A stretch of 64,000 nucleotides of DNA from Verrucomicrobiota bacterium (GTDB lineage: Bacteria > Verrucomicrobiota > Kiritimatiellia > RFP12 > UBA1067): the NCBI GenBank assembly GCA_023269675.1, contig JAHFSX010000003.1, positions 62,001 through 126,000 of the forward strand, given 5' to 3'. Within the stretch, counting starts at the first letter, position 1, and each line of letters begins with the position of its first letter. The notes below the pieces were generated by a model. It worked only from the letters and a program-made list of their open reading frames with translations, was not told where the DNA came from and ran no database searches. Below are positions 34,395-42,737 of this stretch, one piece after another. A program made the translations under genes and the position numbers.

Positions 34395-36713
34395 ATGGCG
34401 CAATCGGATGAGTCACAGGATATGGGGCTGGAATCCCTGCCCCGCTTGGTTGAGGAACTCGGGATCACCCCCCGTCAGATCATGGCTGTCGCCCGTCTGC
34501 TGGCGGAAGGCAACACCATGCCCTTCATCGCGCGGTACCGCAAAGAAGTCCACGGAGACCTTGATGAGGTTCAGATCTCCAAAATCCAGGAGCGCCTCGC
34601 CTATTACAAAGAGCTCGAAGAGCGGCGTTCGACCATCCTTAAATCCATTGAGGAGCAGGGCAAGCTGACCGAGGAGCTGAAGCAGAGGATCCAGGCGTGC
34701 GCCACCAAGACCACGCTCGAAGACCTCTACCTTCCCTTCAAGCCCAAACGCCGCACGCGGGCCATGATCGCCCGCGAGAAGGGCCTGGAGCCGCTGGCGG
34801 AGGCGATCCTGGCGCAGGGCTCCACGCCGCCCGAGACCGAGGCGGCCGCCTTCGTCAGCGAAGAGAAGGGCGTGGCGGACGTGGCCGCGGCCCTGGCCGG
34901 CGCGCGCGACATCGTCGCGGAGCTGATTTCGGAAAACGCGGATGTGCGCGGGCTGGTGCGCCAGGCGTTCATGACCGACGGCACGGTCATTTCCGAAGTA
35001 GTCGACCCCAAGCCCGCCGAGCCGACCAAGTTCGAGCAGTACTACGATTTCAAGGAGAAGATCGCGGCCATCCCTTCGCACCGCTTCCTGGCCATCCGGC
35101 GCGGTCAGGCCGAAGGCGTCTTGCGCGTACGTCTGACGTGCGACGCCGAGCCTTCGCTGCGGCGCATGGCGGAAATTTACAAGCTCAGCGAGAGGTCGCC
35201 GGCGGCGGCACAGCTGCGCGAGGCGATCGAAGACGGGTACAAGCGGCTGCTGGCCCCCAGTGTCGAGATCGATGTGAGCGTCGAGACGAAGATGAAGTCG
35301 GACCGTGCGGCCGTGGAGATCTTCGCGCAGAACCTGCGCAACCTGCTGCTGCAGGCGCCGCTGGGCGAGCAGAAGATCATCGGCATCGATCCGGGCATGC
35401 GCTCCGGCTGCAAGTGCGTGGCGCTGGACGCGACCGGCAAGTTCCTGGAAACCTGCACCATCTTTCCGTCGCAGGGCGAGCGCAAGGAGATCGAGGCCAA
35501 GGTCGATATCTGCAAAATGGTCTCCAAACTCCGGCCTTACGCGATCGCCATCGGCAACGGCACCGGCGGGCGCGAGACGGAAACGTTTGTGCGGGGCGTG
35601 CTCAAAGAGGCCAACGTGAAAGACGTGGTGGTGCTCTCGGTCAACGAGTCGGGAGCGTCGGTGTACAGCGCCTCCGAGGTGGCCCGCGACGAGTTCCCCG
35701 ATTTGGATCTGACGATCCGCGGCGCGATCTCGATCGGCCGCCGGCTGCAGGATCCGCTGGCGGAGTTGGTGAAGATCGACCCCAAAGCCATCGGTGTGGG
35801 TCAGTACCAGCACGACGTGCACCAGCCGCTGCTCGTGGACAAGCTCGACGAGGTGGTGGTGAGCTGCGTGAACCATGTGGGGGTGGAGCTGAACACCGCG
35901 AGCGCGCCGCTCCTGACGCGCGTGTCGGGCATCGGCGCGACCATGGCCAAGAAGATCGTCGCCTACCGCAACGAGAACGGCGCGTTCACCAACCGCAAGC
36001 AGCTGTCGAAGGTGCCGGGCCTCGGGCCCAAGACCTATGAGCAGGCGGCCGGCTTTCTGCGCATCCGCGGCGGGCAGCACCCGCTCGACGCCTCGGCCGT
36101 GCATCCCGAGCGCTACGCGCTGGTGGAACAGATGGCGGCCGACCTCGGCGTGGCCTTGACCGAGCTGATCGGCAGCACCACGCTGATCGACAAGATTCCC
36201 CTCGCGAAGTACGTTTCGGACACGGTCGGCATGCCCACGCTGCGCGACATCATCGCGGAGCTTAAAAAGCCGGGCCGCGACCCGCGCGCGACCTTTGAGA
36301 AGCCGGCCTTCCGCGACGACGTGACGGAGCTCGAGCACGTCCGCGAAGGCATGGTGCTGGAAGGCGTCGTGACGAACGTGACGGCCTTCGGCGCGTTCGT
36401 GGACATCGGCGTGCACCAGGACGGACTGGTGCACCTGTCGGAGCTGTCCGACCGCTTCATCCGCGACCCGGCGGAGGTGGTCAAGACCGGCGACAAGCTG
36501 AAGGTGCGCGTGCTGAGCGTGGACAACGCCCGCCGGCGCATCGCGCTGAGCGCCAAGACGCCCGCCGCCGCGGGAGCGCGCCCGCAGCCGTCCGGCGCGA
36601 GCCGCGGGCCGCGCCCGGAACAGAACCGCCCTTCGGGTGGCTCTCAGCCGCGGCAGCAGGACAGCCGGCCGCCGCGCAACGGTTTTGCCGTGAACCCGTT
36701 CTCGGGACTGTAG
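34395..36713 (+). CDS. tex: Tex-family RNA-binding transcription accessory protein
   Basis: S1-domain protein that binds nucleic acids and affects transcription; essential in some bacteria. It has 772 aa against 773 in E. coli YhgF. The N-terminal helical region has FIARYRKEVHGDLDEVQI and TLEDLYLPFKPKRRTRA. The YqgF/RNase H-like domain (about 330-455) has IIGIDPGMRSGCKCVALD and AIGNGTGGRETE. A helix-hairpin-helix region (about 490-560) has VSGIGATMAKKIV and KVPGLGPKTYEQAAGFLRI. The S1 domain (about 650-720) has GMVLEGVVTNVTAFGAFVDI. The tail is Pro/Arg/Gln rich. The ATG at 34395 has AGGAG nine bases upstream; the track's TTG at 34386 is too close to it. Confidence 0.96.
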   Translation: MAQSDESQDMGLESLPRLVEELGITPRQIMAVARLLAEGNTMPFIARYRKEVHGDLDEVQISKIQERLAYYKELEERRSTILKSIEEQGKLTEELKQRIQACATKTTLEDLYLPFKPKRRTRAMIAREKGLEPLAEAILAQGSTPPETEAAAFVSEEKGVADVAAALAGARDIVAELISENADVRGLVRQAFMTDGTVISEVVDPKPAEPTKFEQYYDFKEKIAAIPSHRFLAIRRGQAEGVLRVRLTCDAEPSLRRMAEIYKLSERSPAAAQLREAIEDGYKRLLAPSVEIDVSVETKMKSDRAAVEIFAQNLRNLLLQAPLGEQKIIGIDPGMRSGCKCVALDATGKFLETCTIFPSQGERKEIEAKVDICKMVSKLRPYAIAIGNGTGGRETETFVRGVLKEANVKDVVVLSVNESGASVYSASEVARDEFPDLDLTIRGAISIGRRLQDPLAELVKIDPKAIGVGQYQHDVHQPLLVDKLDEVVVSCVNHVGVELNTASAPLLTRVSGIGATMAKKIVAYRNENGAFTNRKQLSKVPGLGPKTYEQAAGFLRIRGGQHPLDASAVHPERYALVEQMAADLGVALTELIGSTTLIDKIPLAKYVSDTVGMPTLRDIIAELKKPGRDPRATFEKPAFRDDVTELEHVREGMVLEGVVTNVTAFGAFVDIGVHQDGLVHLSELSDRFIRDPAEVVKTGDKLKVRVLSVDNARRRIALSAKTPAAAGARPQPSGASRGPRPEQNRPSGGSQPRQQDSRPPRNGFAVNPFSGL

Positions 36714-36721
36714 TTTCAGGA

Positions 36722-36794
36722 TGGGCGGCCGTTTCGGGGAAACGGCCCTACCCCCACCGCAACTGGTAGGGACGGCTCCCCGAGCCGTCCGCAG
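36722..36794. repeat. Tail-to-tail pair of REP units between tex and mnmE
   Basis: GGCCGTTT-CGGGG-AAACGGCC then CTACC, and after 11 bases GGTAG with GGACGGCT-CCCCG-AGCCGTCC. Here the GTAG heads face each other, the reverse of the arrangement at 8655 and 9486. The loops are the same pair, CCCCG and CGGGG. Confidence 0.8.
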
Positions 36795-36802
36795 GGGTCG
36801 CC

Positions 36803-38191
36803 ATGTCAATAGAGATGCGCCTGGTGTCAGACTCCTCCCCTATCGCGGCGCTGGCCACGGCGCCGGGCCCGGCGGGCGTGTGCGTGGTGCGCGTGTCCGG
36901 CGAAGGCGCTCTGGCGCTCGGCGACCGCCTGGTGCCGTCGGCGCTCAGCAAGCCCTCGCAGCGCGAGGGGGGCACTTTCTTCCACGCCACGGTCACGCAT
37001 CCGCTCACGGGCGAGCGGCTCGACGACGCGGTGGTTCTGGTTTACCGCGCGCCCCACAGCTACACGGGCGAGGACACCGTCGAAATCCAGGGACACGGGG
37101 GCGGCGTGCCTTCGCGCCGGCTGCTGGAGGCGGCGCTGGCGGCCGGCGCGCGGCTGGCGGAGCCGGGCGAGTTCACCAAGCGCGCGTTTCTGAACGGCCG
37201 GCTGGACCTCACGCAGGCCGAGGCGGTGTGCGATTTCATTCAATCGAAAACCGACCGCGCGGCGCATGTCGCGCGGGCCCAGCTCGACGGCGCGCTGGGA
37301 CGGAGGATCGTGAATCTTTACGAGCGCGTCACGGCCCTGTGCGCGGAAGTTGAGCATCTGCTGGATTTCGACGAGGGCGAGCTGCCCGGCACGTTTCTGG
37401 AGCGGACCGGGGCAGGGGTGGCGGTGCTGGTCGGGGAGCTGGAGCGGCTGGCGGCGACGTGGAACGAGGGACATCTGCTGCGCGACGGCGCGCTGGTGGT
37501 GATCAGCGGCCGGCCGAACGCCGGGAAATCCTCGCTGCTGAACGCGCTGCTGGGCCGGGACCGCGCGATCGTGCACGCCCTGCCCGGGACCACGCGCGAC
37601 GTGATCGAAGAGGGCTACGCGCTGAACGGGGTGCCGCTGCGCCTGGCGGACACGGCGGGCCTGCGCGAGACCGGCGACGCGATCGAGCAGGAGGGCATCG
37701 CGCGGGCGCGGGAGCTGATCCGGCAGGCCGACCTCAACGTGCATCTGGTGGATCAATCCGCGTTGCTGGACGAGGCCGTGGAGGGGGAAGTCGCTGCCTT
37801 GACGGCGCCGCGCGTCATCGTGGGGCTGACGAAATGCGATCTGCCGGCGGGCGGCGAGCTCGCGCTGCCGGAGGGAGTGAAGCGGGTCCGCCTTTCGATG
37901 AAAACCGGCGAGGGGCTTGAGGCGCTCAAGGCGGCGATGGCGCAGACGCTGGGTCTGGAGGCGGAGCCGCACGGCCAGCCGGTGGTGTCGCTGCGGCACG
38001 TGTCCGAGCTGCGGCAGGCGGTGGCGCAGGGCCAGGCGGCCGGCGCGGCGCTGGAAGCCGGCCCGGAGCAGATGGTGATCGCGGCGGGGCATCTGCGCGA
38101 GGCGGCCGAGGCGCTGGGCCGGATCGTGGGGCGCGTCTACTCGGACGACCTGCTGGACTGCATCTTTGGCCGCTTCTGCGTGGGCAAATGA
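36803..38191 (+). CDS. mnmE: tRNA modification GTPase MnmE (TrmE)
   Basis: With MnmG it builds the 5-aminomethyl or carboxymethylaminomethyl group on wobble U34 of certain tRNAs. It has 462 aa against 454 in E. coli. The N-terminal folate-binding domain has [37 protein letters not shown] and the conserved [15 protein letters not shown]. The inserted G domain has P-loop [18 protein letters not shown] (about 235), [21 protein letters not shown] and GLTKCD. The C-terminal catalytic tetrapeptide motif is [10 protein letters not shown]. The ATG at 36803 lies nine bases after a REP pair. Its partner mnmG is 2.6 kb downstream with a gene-poor interval between. Confidence 0.97.
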   Translation: MSIEMRLVSDSSPIAALATAPGPAGVCVVRVSGEGALALGDRLVPSALSKPSQREGGTFFHATVTHPLTGERLDDAVVLVYRAPHSYTGEDTVEIQGHGGGVPSRRLLEAALAAGARLAEPGEFTKRAFLNGRLDLTQAEAVCDFIQSKTDRAAHVARAQLDGALGRRIVNLYERVTALCAEVEHLLDFDEGELPGTFLERTGAGVAVLVGELERLAATWNEGHLLRDGALVVISGRPNAGKSSLLNALLGRDRAIVHALPGTTRDVIEEGYALNGVPLRLADTAGLRETGDAIEQEGIARARELIRQADLNVHLVDQSALLDEAVEGEVAALTAPRVIVGLTKCDLPAGGELALPEGVKRVRLSMKTGEGLEALKAAMAQTLGLEAEPHGQPVVSLRHVSELRQAVAQGQAAGAALEAGPEQMVIAAGHLREAAEALGRIVGRVYSDDLLDCIFGRFCVGK

Positions 38192-38345
38192 TTTGGGTGT
38201 GATTCAACGGTGTTGAATCCACCCCCGTAGGAAGAGTTCCTCCTTGTCAAACGCCTTTTTTTCAAAGCCTTTGAGCGCTACCGACTTTTAACGCCTGACT
38301 CTTGAATTCTCCCACGGCTTATTCCTTTGGACGTGTGTCATACGC

Positions 38346-38375
38346 AAACGGACGGCCCAGCGGTCCGTCCCTACC
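38346..38375. repeat. REP unit, reversed (GGTAGGGACGGACCGCTGGG on minus strand)
   Basis: On the minus strand GGTAG is followed by GGACGGACC-GCT-GGGCCGTCC, a hairpin with one mismatch. Nearly identical to the unit at 40552-40580, which has head GGAG instead of GTAG. Confidence 0.75.
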
Positions 38376-38566
38376 TTCGAGATGCGCGACGATGCGAGTA
38401 GTCTGTACAACCACAAACGTCGTTATATTTTGACAGGATTGACTTCGTTGATGCGAGTACGAATATCAAAGGTTAACAGGATTGTTTCTGCTGCATTCTA
38501 ATCATGAAAATCTTGTCATCATGTCCGAAAAGTATTCTTGTACAGTGCACTCGTGTCGCATGTTCA

Positions 38567-38593
38567 GGTAGGGCCCGAACGGCGGGCGGGCCG
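38567..38593. repeat. GTAG-headed palindrome GGCCCG/CGGGCC
   Basis: GGTAG followed by GGCCCG and, nine bases on, CGGGCC; it then continues ..GAGGTCAAAGGAAT. The unit at 40618-40640 has a related layout and ends ..GAGGTCCAAGGAA. Confidence 0.6.
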
Positions 38594-38788
38594 CTCCCGA
38601 GGTCAAAGGAATAAGCCATGTATATTCTCCTTGGTGCGACTCAGTGTCATTGAACTTGAATCGCAACCGAATGATTTTGCGCCAAATAGTGTGGCGGAAC
38701 TTTTACGGAATCGGTACATTACTTTTACGGTTATGTTGACCGCATTCGTTAACGGTGCGTGCAGCGCGCGCGGATTGGAGATGGAGTT

Positions 38789-39448
38789 ATGGCGGACAAT
38801 CAGATGGATATCGGTGTTGAGCTCGGCAAAGGCTGGGAGCTGTACAAGGCGAACATGGGCTTGCTGGTGGTCGCCACCCTGATTGGCATGGTGCTCTCGG
38901 GCTTGACCTGCGGAATCCTGGGCGGACCGATGAGCGCGGGCTTGTTTCTGATTGTCCGGCGGCTGCTGGCGAATGATCCGGTCAAGCCGCAGCCGGGCGA
39001 CGTTTTCAAGGGCTTCGACTATTTCCTGCAGTCGCTCCTGCTGTTCGTTGTTTTGGGAGTCGGCTCCTTCCTGCTTTCGCTGGTTTTGAACTTGATCCCA
39101 GTGCTCGGTCAGTTGGCCAGCATGGTGGTTTCGGTCTGCGTCGGGTCGGTCATGATGTGGGGCATGCTGTTCGTGGTCCACCAGAAGCTGACGGCGCTGG
39201 ATGCCCTCAAGAAGGTCGTGGACGGCCTCAAGTCGGGGGTTCTGGTGATGCCCCTGGTGTTCGGCGTGGTCGCCTGCTTCCTCAGCGGCCTCGGCTTGGT
39301 CGCCTGTCTGGTCGGTGTGATCCTGACCGCGCCGTTCGCGTATTGCTGCCTCGGCGGGGCATACGAGACCGTGTACGGCGACAAGAGCGACGACGCGAAA
39401 TTCGTCGAGCCTGAGGTGATGCCGCCGCCGTCGGATCTGAGGCTGTAA
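38789..39448 (+). CDS. Small polytopic membrane protein of unknown function
   Basis: I do not recognise a characterised family. It has 219 aa and about five hydrophobic segments: GLLVVATLIGMVLSGLTCGI, SLLLFVVLGVGSFLLSLVL, ASMVVSVCVGSVMMWGMLFV, GVLVMPLVFGVVACFLSG and ACLVGVILTAPFAYCCLGGA. The N-terminus MADNQMDIGVELGKGWELYK and the C-terminal tail (KFVEPEVMPPPSDLRL) are soluble. The overall shape resembles uncharacterised integral membrane proteins of the glycerophosphoryl-diester phosphodiesterase-membrane/DUF type with paired helices. The start at 38789 has GGAG nine bases upstream. It lies alone between repeat-rich spacers and ends in a strong terminator. Confidence 0.8.
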   Translation: MADNQMDIGVELGKGWELYKANMGLLVVATLIGMVLSGLTCGILGGPMSAGLFLIVRRLLANDPVKPQPGDVFKGFDYFLQSLLLFVVLGVGSFLLSLVLNLIPVLGQLASMVVSVCVGSVMMWGMLFVVHQKLTALDALKKVVDGLKSGVLVMPLVFGVVACFLSGLGLVACLVGVILTAPFAYCCLGGAYETVYGDKSDDAKFVEPEVMPPPSDLRL

Positions 39449-39469
39449 GAGTTACGCCGGCTAGAAACG

Positions 39470-39502
39470 GGCGGATGTCCTGATATGGGCATCCGCCTTT
39501 TT
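39470..39502 (+). terminator. Intrinsic terminator after the membrane-protein gene
   Basis: GGCGGATG (39470-39477) pairs with CATCCGCC (39490-39497), followed by TTTTT. Confidence 0.85.
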
Positions 39503-40551
39503 CGTAAATATATTTGCCAAAAACCGCGGAAAACGCGGGTTTTTAGGGCGCAACCGACCCTGTTCATAACACGTTAATAAGTGTTTATGGTTTCTTCTTG
39601 CCCGCTTGCGGCCGACCGTGTTAGTCAAATGTTAAAGTGTTACCGTAGAAGATGTTACGACGTCATAAAGCCGTCAAATAAACGATATATATGTATCGAT
39701 TGATGATATTCAGGCCTGTCGATAGATTATGAAACGCCGGCCCCAAACCCCTTATAGGGAAAAATATTAGGAAAGCTTAAGGGAGGGGGTCCTTGCGCGG
39801 AGAACATCGCCGCCGGAGCGCGTTCCCACCTCCCTAACCCCCTACTCAAGGCGTTCGATCACGGACGCCAGAACCGGTCCGAGCGCGCAAGGCAGGGCAC
39901 GGCAATCGCAGGCGCGGATCGTTTCGCCTCGACTCCTCCTCCGTTTCATCTGGCCTGTGCCCACGGCCGCCTGCCGGTGCCGGCGTTGGTTGGCGTCAGG
40001 TGCCCGCCGGCCCGCCCGATCCGCCGGTCACGGCCCGGAGTCCGTCTCCGTTTGCCGCCCGAACCCAGGGTGATGAGATTTCCCCAGCGCCGCGGCTTAC
40101 GCGGCGGATCCTTCGCTGGGCGGGGATGTCGGGGCGGAACCAAGCCGAACCGGTTCGTGCCGCCGCACCCCATCCCCTCCGTGGATCGCTGCCCAACCCT
40201 CAGTTAGGCTCTCCGCCGAAGGCGTTTGGGCGCCCCCCGCGGACCTTGCTGAAGCGCGGCTCCCGGCCGGACCGACGCATCAATGTGTCGTGCAAGGACC
40301 GTCTCAGCTGCGACGCGCGCGCGGGTCCGGCTTCGCCGGCACGAGAGGTCGCGACGCCCGAGCCGAGGCTTTCGCTAAAGGGCGGCGTACGGCCGCCACT
40401 CCCGACCCGATGGCACGGGGTGTGCCGGCCTCATCCGGCCCTGGCCGCGACGCGGTCAGCCTCTGCTGAGCACGTTTCTGCGCTCCGTGTGGACGACGTG
40501 GCGGACCCCCGCGGAATCTGCGGCTTATTCTTCGGACTTTCGCCAGATACA

Positions 40552-40580
40552 AACGGACGGCCCAGCGGCCCGTCCCTCCC
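40552..40580. repeat. REP unit, reversed, GGAG-headed
   Basis: On the minus strand GGAG followed by GGACGGGCC-GCT-GGGCCGTCC. Shares CAAACGGACGGCCCAGCGG with the unit at 38346-38375. Confidence 0.75.
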
Positions 40581-40617
40581 CGCGCGTCGTGAGAATGCGC
40601 CCGTTTCGGCGTGTTAT

Positions 40618-40640
40618 GGTAGGTCCCGGCCGCCGGGCAG
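40618..40640. repeat. GTAG-headed palindrome upstream of mnmG
   Basis: GGTAG, then CCCGG-CCG-CCGGG (40625-40637). Together with 40552-40580 it repeats the arrangement seen at 38346-38593. Confidence 0.55.
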
Positions 40641-40760
40641 GCGCGCTTGAGGAGGTCCAAGGAAGCCGCCGCGCTTCCGAATCGCAGCCTGACGAATTGT
40701 GTTTTTCAGGTGTTACCGGCGTGGTACACTTTCGCTTCATTCTTTAACCGCAGAGCGCCT

Positions 40761-42737
40761 ATGATGACAGAATCCCCTTCGCATACTTCTTTCTCCGGCC
40801 ACGTCTGGGACGTGGTTGTGGTGGGCGGCGGACACGCCGGTGCCGAAGCCGCCCTGGTTGCCGCCCGCATGGGCTGCGAAACGCTGCTGATCACCGGGCA
40901 GGCCTCCGCGCTGGCGCGCATGCCCTGCAACCCGTCGATCGGCGGCCTCGCCAAATCGCATCTGGTTTACGAGCTGGACGCGCTGGGCGGCGAGATGGGC
41001 TACAACACGGATCTCTGCGGGATCCAGTTCAAGACGCTCAACGCCAGCCGCGGGCCGGCCGTGCGCGCCACGCGGGTCCAGTGCGACAAGCAACAGTACG
41101 CCTTGCGCATGCAGCAGGTTGTTCGGCACACCGAGCGGCTGACGGTGCTGGAGGATGAGGTGGTCGGGCTGGAGCGCGCCGGGGCGACCGTGACAGGGGT
41201 GAGAACGGCCGGACAGGGCTTGCTGCAGTCCCGAACGGTGATTCTGACCACGGGCACGGCCCTCAAGGGGCGCATCCATATCGGAAAAGAGTCTGTTCCG
41301 GGCGGCGGCGACGGTCGGCCGGCCGCGGACGCGCTCTCGGTCGCTCTGCACCAGGCCGGGTTTCAGATGATCCGGCTTAAAACCGGGACGCCGCCGCGGC
41401 TGCTGGCGGCCAGCATCGACTGGGACAAGACCCATGTCCAGCCCGGCGAGCAGCCGCCACCCTTCTTTTCCATGAGGACCAAAATGTTCCACGTGGAACA
41501 ATCCGGCGGCGCGCGGGAGGCTGGAGGGGCGGAGCGCAGCCCTGTCGGGCCGTCGGGCGGTCAAAATCCGGCCGAAAAAGCGGCTGAACCGCCCCTCCAT
41601 TGTTCCACGTGGAACATTCCGGGCCCGTGGGCCCCCGGAACAGACCCCGTTCCCTGCTGGCTGACCCACACGACCGCCCGCACGCACCAGATCATCCGCG
41701 ACAACCTGGCCCACAGCGCCTTGTACGGCGGGTCGATCACGGGCACGGGGGTCAGGTACTGCCCCTCGATCGAGGATAAGGTGGTTAAGTTCACGGAGGC
41801 CGAGCGGCATCACGTGTTTCTGGAGCCTGAGGGCCGCGACACCGACTGGATCTATCCCAACGGGCTATCCAACAGCCTGCCGCGGGACGTGCAGGTCGCA
41901 CTGGTGCGCAGCATCCCCGGCTTGGAGCGGGCCGAGTTTTCGGCCTACGCTTATGCCATCGAATACGACAGCATCGATGCCCGCGAACTGCGGCACACCC
42001 TGGAGAGCAAGCGCGTGGGCGGGCTCTACTTCGCCGGCCAAGTGAACGGCACGACCGGTTACGAGGAGGCCGCGGCGCAAGGGTTTATGGCGGGTGCGAA
42101 TGCGGCGCTGCGCGTGCTGGGCCGAGAGCCCTTGACGTTGAGCCGCCAGGATGCCTATATCGGGGTCATGATCGACGATCTGGTGACGAAAGGCACGAAT
42201 GAGCCCTACCGGATGTTCACCTCCCGCGCCGAACGTCGCCTAATTCTGCGTCAGGACAACGCGCGGTACCGCCTGCTGCGGCAGGCGGAGGGTTTGGGCG
42301 TGGCGGATGCGCGGTGCCGAGAACAGACCCGTGAGTTCGAGGCGCGCGTGCGGGAGGAGACGGAGCGGCTGACGCGCACGCGGGAGGGCGGAGTTCCCTT
42401 GGTGACTTTGCTGGCGCGGCCGGGCGCGACGTATGGGGAGCTGCCCCAGCGGCGCGGCGATCTGCCCGTGGAGGTGGTTGAGCAGATCGAGATCCGGGTG
42501 AAGTACCAAGGGTATATCGCGCAGGAGGAGCGGGCCGCGGAGCGGGCCAAGTCCGCCGAGACGGTGCGCATTCCGGAGTGGGTGGATTACTGGCGGATTC
42601 CGTCCCTGCGCTACGAAAGCCGCGAGAAATTGGCTCTGGTCCGTCCGGACAACTTGGGCCAGGCCGGACGTGTGCCCGGGGTGAATCCGGCGGATATTGC
42701 CGTGTTGTCGCTCATCATCAAGCGCGGCCACCTCTGA
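40761..42737 (+). CDS. mnmG: tRNA uridine-5-carboxymethylaminomethyl modification enzyme MnmG (GidA)
   Basis: FAD enzyme that with MnmE modifies wobble U34 of tRNAs. It has 658 aa against 629 in E. coli. The FAD motif [20 protein letters not shown] is near residue 20, with [22 protein letters not shown] and [10 protein letters not shown] in the core. [39 protein letters not shown] and the C-terminal [17 protein letters not shown] are also present. Between FFSMRTK and PCWLTHTT (about 238-300) there is an insertion of roughly 45-50 residues encoded by DNA carrying two perfect parS-like palindromes, which read MFHVEQ and CSTWNI. The start ATG at 40761 has no clear SD. No rsmG or parAB follows, unlike in many genomes. 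Confidence 0.97.
   Translation: MMTESPSHTSFSGHVWDVVVVGGGHAGAEAALVAARMGCETLLITGQASALARMPCNPSIGGLAKSHLVYELDALGGEMGYNTDLCGIQFKTLNASRGPAVRATRVQCDKQQYALRMQQVVRHTERLTVLEDEVVGLERAGATVTGVRTAGQGLLQSRTVILTTGTALKGRIHIGKESVPGGGDGRPAADALSVALHQAGFQMIRLKTGTPPRLLAASIDWDKTHVQPGEQPPPFFSMRTKMFHVEQSGGAREAGGAERSPVGPSGGQNPAEKAAEPPLHCSTWNIPGPWAPGTDPVPCWLTHTTARTHQIIRDNLAHSALYGGSITGTGVRYCPSIEDKVVKFTEAERHHVFLEPEGRDTDWIYPNGLSNSLPRDVQVALVRSIPGLERAEFSAYAYAIEYDSIDARELRHTLESKRVGGLYFAGQVNGTTGYEEAAAQGFMAGANAALRVLGREPLTLSRQDAYIGVMIDDLVTKGTNEPYRMFTSRAERRLILRQDNARYRLLRQAEGLGVADARCREQTREFEARVREETERLTRTREGGVPLVTLLARPGATYGELPQRRGDLPVEVVEQIEIRVKYQGYIAQEERAAERAKSAETVRIPEWVDYWRIPSLRYESREKLALVRPDNLGQAGRVPGVNPADIAVLSLIIKRGHL
41485..41500. 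promoter_or_regulatory. parS: parS-like centromere site 1 (inside mnmG)
   Basis: TGTTCCACGTGGAACA, a perfect 16-bp palindrome matching the conserved ParB site pattern TGTTNCACGTGNAACA, 8.5 kb from the presumed oriC. Confidence 0.88.
41523..41598. repeat. Inverted repeat GGAGGGGCGG/CCGCCCCTCC between the two parS sites
   Basis: GGAGGGGCGG (41523-41532) and its reverse complement (41589-41598) lie within the mnmG insertion, bracketed by the parS sites. The whole insertion is therefore an imperfect palindrome in frame with the gene. Confidence 0.7.
41601..41616. promoter_or_regulatory. parS: parS-like centromere site 2 (inside mnmG)
   Basis: Second identical TGTTCCACGTGGAACA, 116 bp from site 1. 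It is read in a different codon phase than site 1 (CSTWNI rather than MFHVEQ). Confidence 0.88.

Larger units (their letters stand above)
38192..38788. other. 597-bp spacer with repeat units, upstream of the small membrane protein
   Basis: No gene seen. A hairpin GGGTG-TGATTCAAC-ggt-GTTGAATC-CACCC (38195-38225) follows mnmE. A reversed REP (38346-38375) comes next, then an AT-richer stretch of ttgacaggattgac/ggttaacaggattg/cttgtcatcatg words that could pair imperfectly (about 38430-38525), then a forward GTAG-headed palindrome (38567-38593). The ORF 38538-38882 is out of frame with the real gene. Confidence 0.6.
39503..40760. other. 1.3-kb gene-free region: AT-rich block, then palindrome-rich GC block
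   Basis: 39540-39790 is AT-rich with a TGTTCATAA 9-mer (39561-39569) and words such as cgatatatatgtatcgat. 39800-40660 is GC-rich and full of short palindromes (GCCGCG-GCTTA-CGCGGC near 40095, CCGGCTTCGCCGG near 40327, GGCCGGATGAGGCCGG on the minus strand near 40425). Track ORFs here (up to 216 aa) have Arg/Pro-rich shadow composition. I see no tmRNA, RNase P or SRP RNA core motif. A weak extended -10 (TGGTACACT, about 40722) may belong to mnmG. Confidence 0.6.

Noticed and set aside
40000-40650. 216-aa ORF upstream of mnmG
   Set aside because: Covers palindromic repeats, Arg/Pro-rich, no RBS and no recognisable domain.
39800-40660. Large structured RNA (RNase P, tmRNA, SRP)
   Set aside because: I looked for their conserved cores and found none; the palindromes are better explained as decayed repeats.
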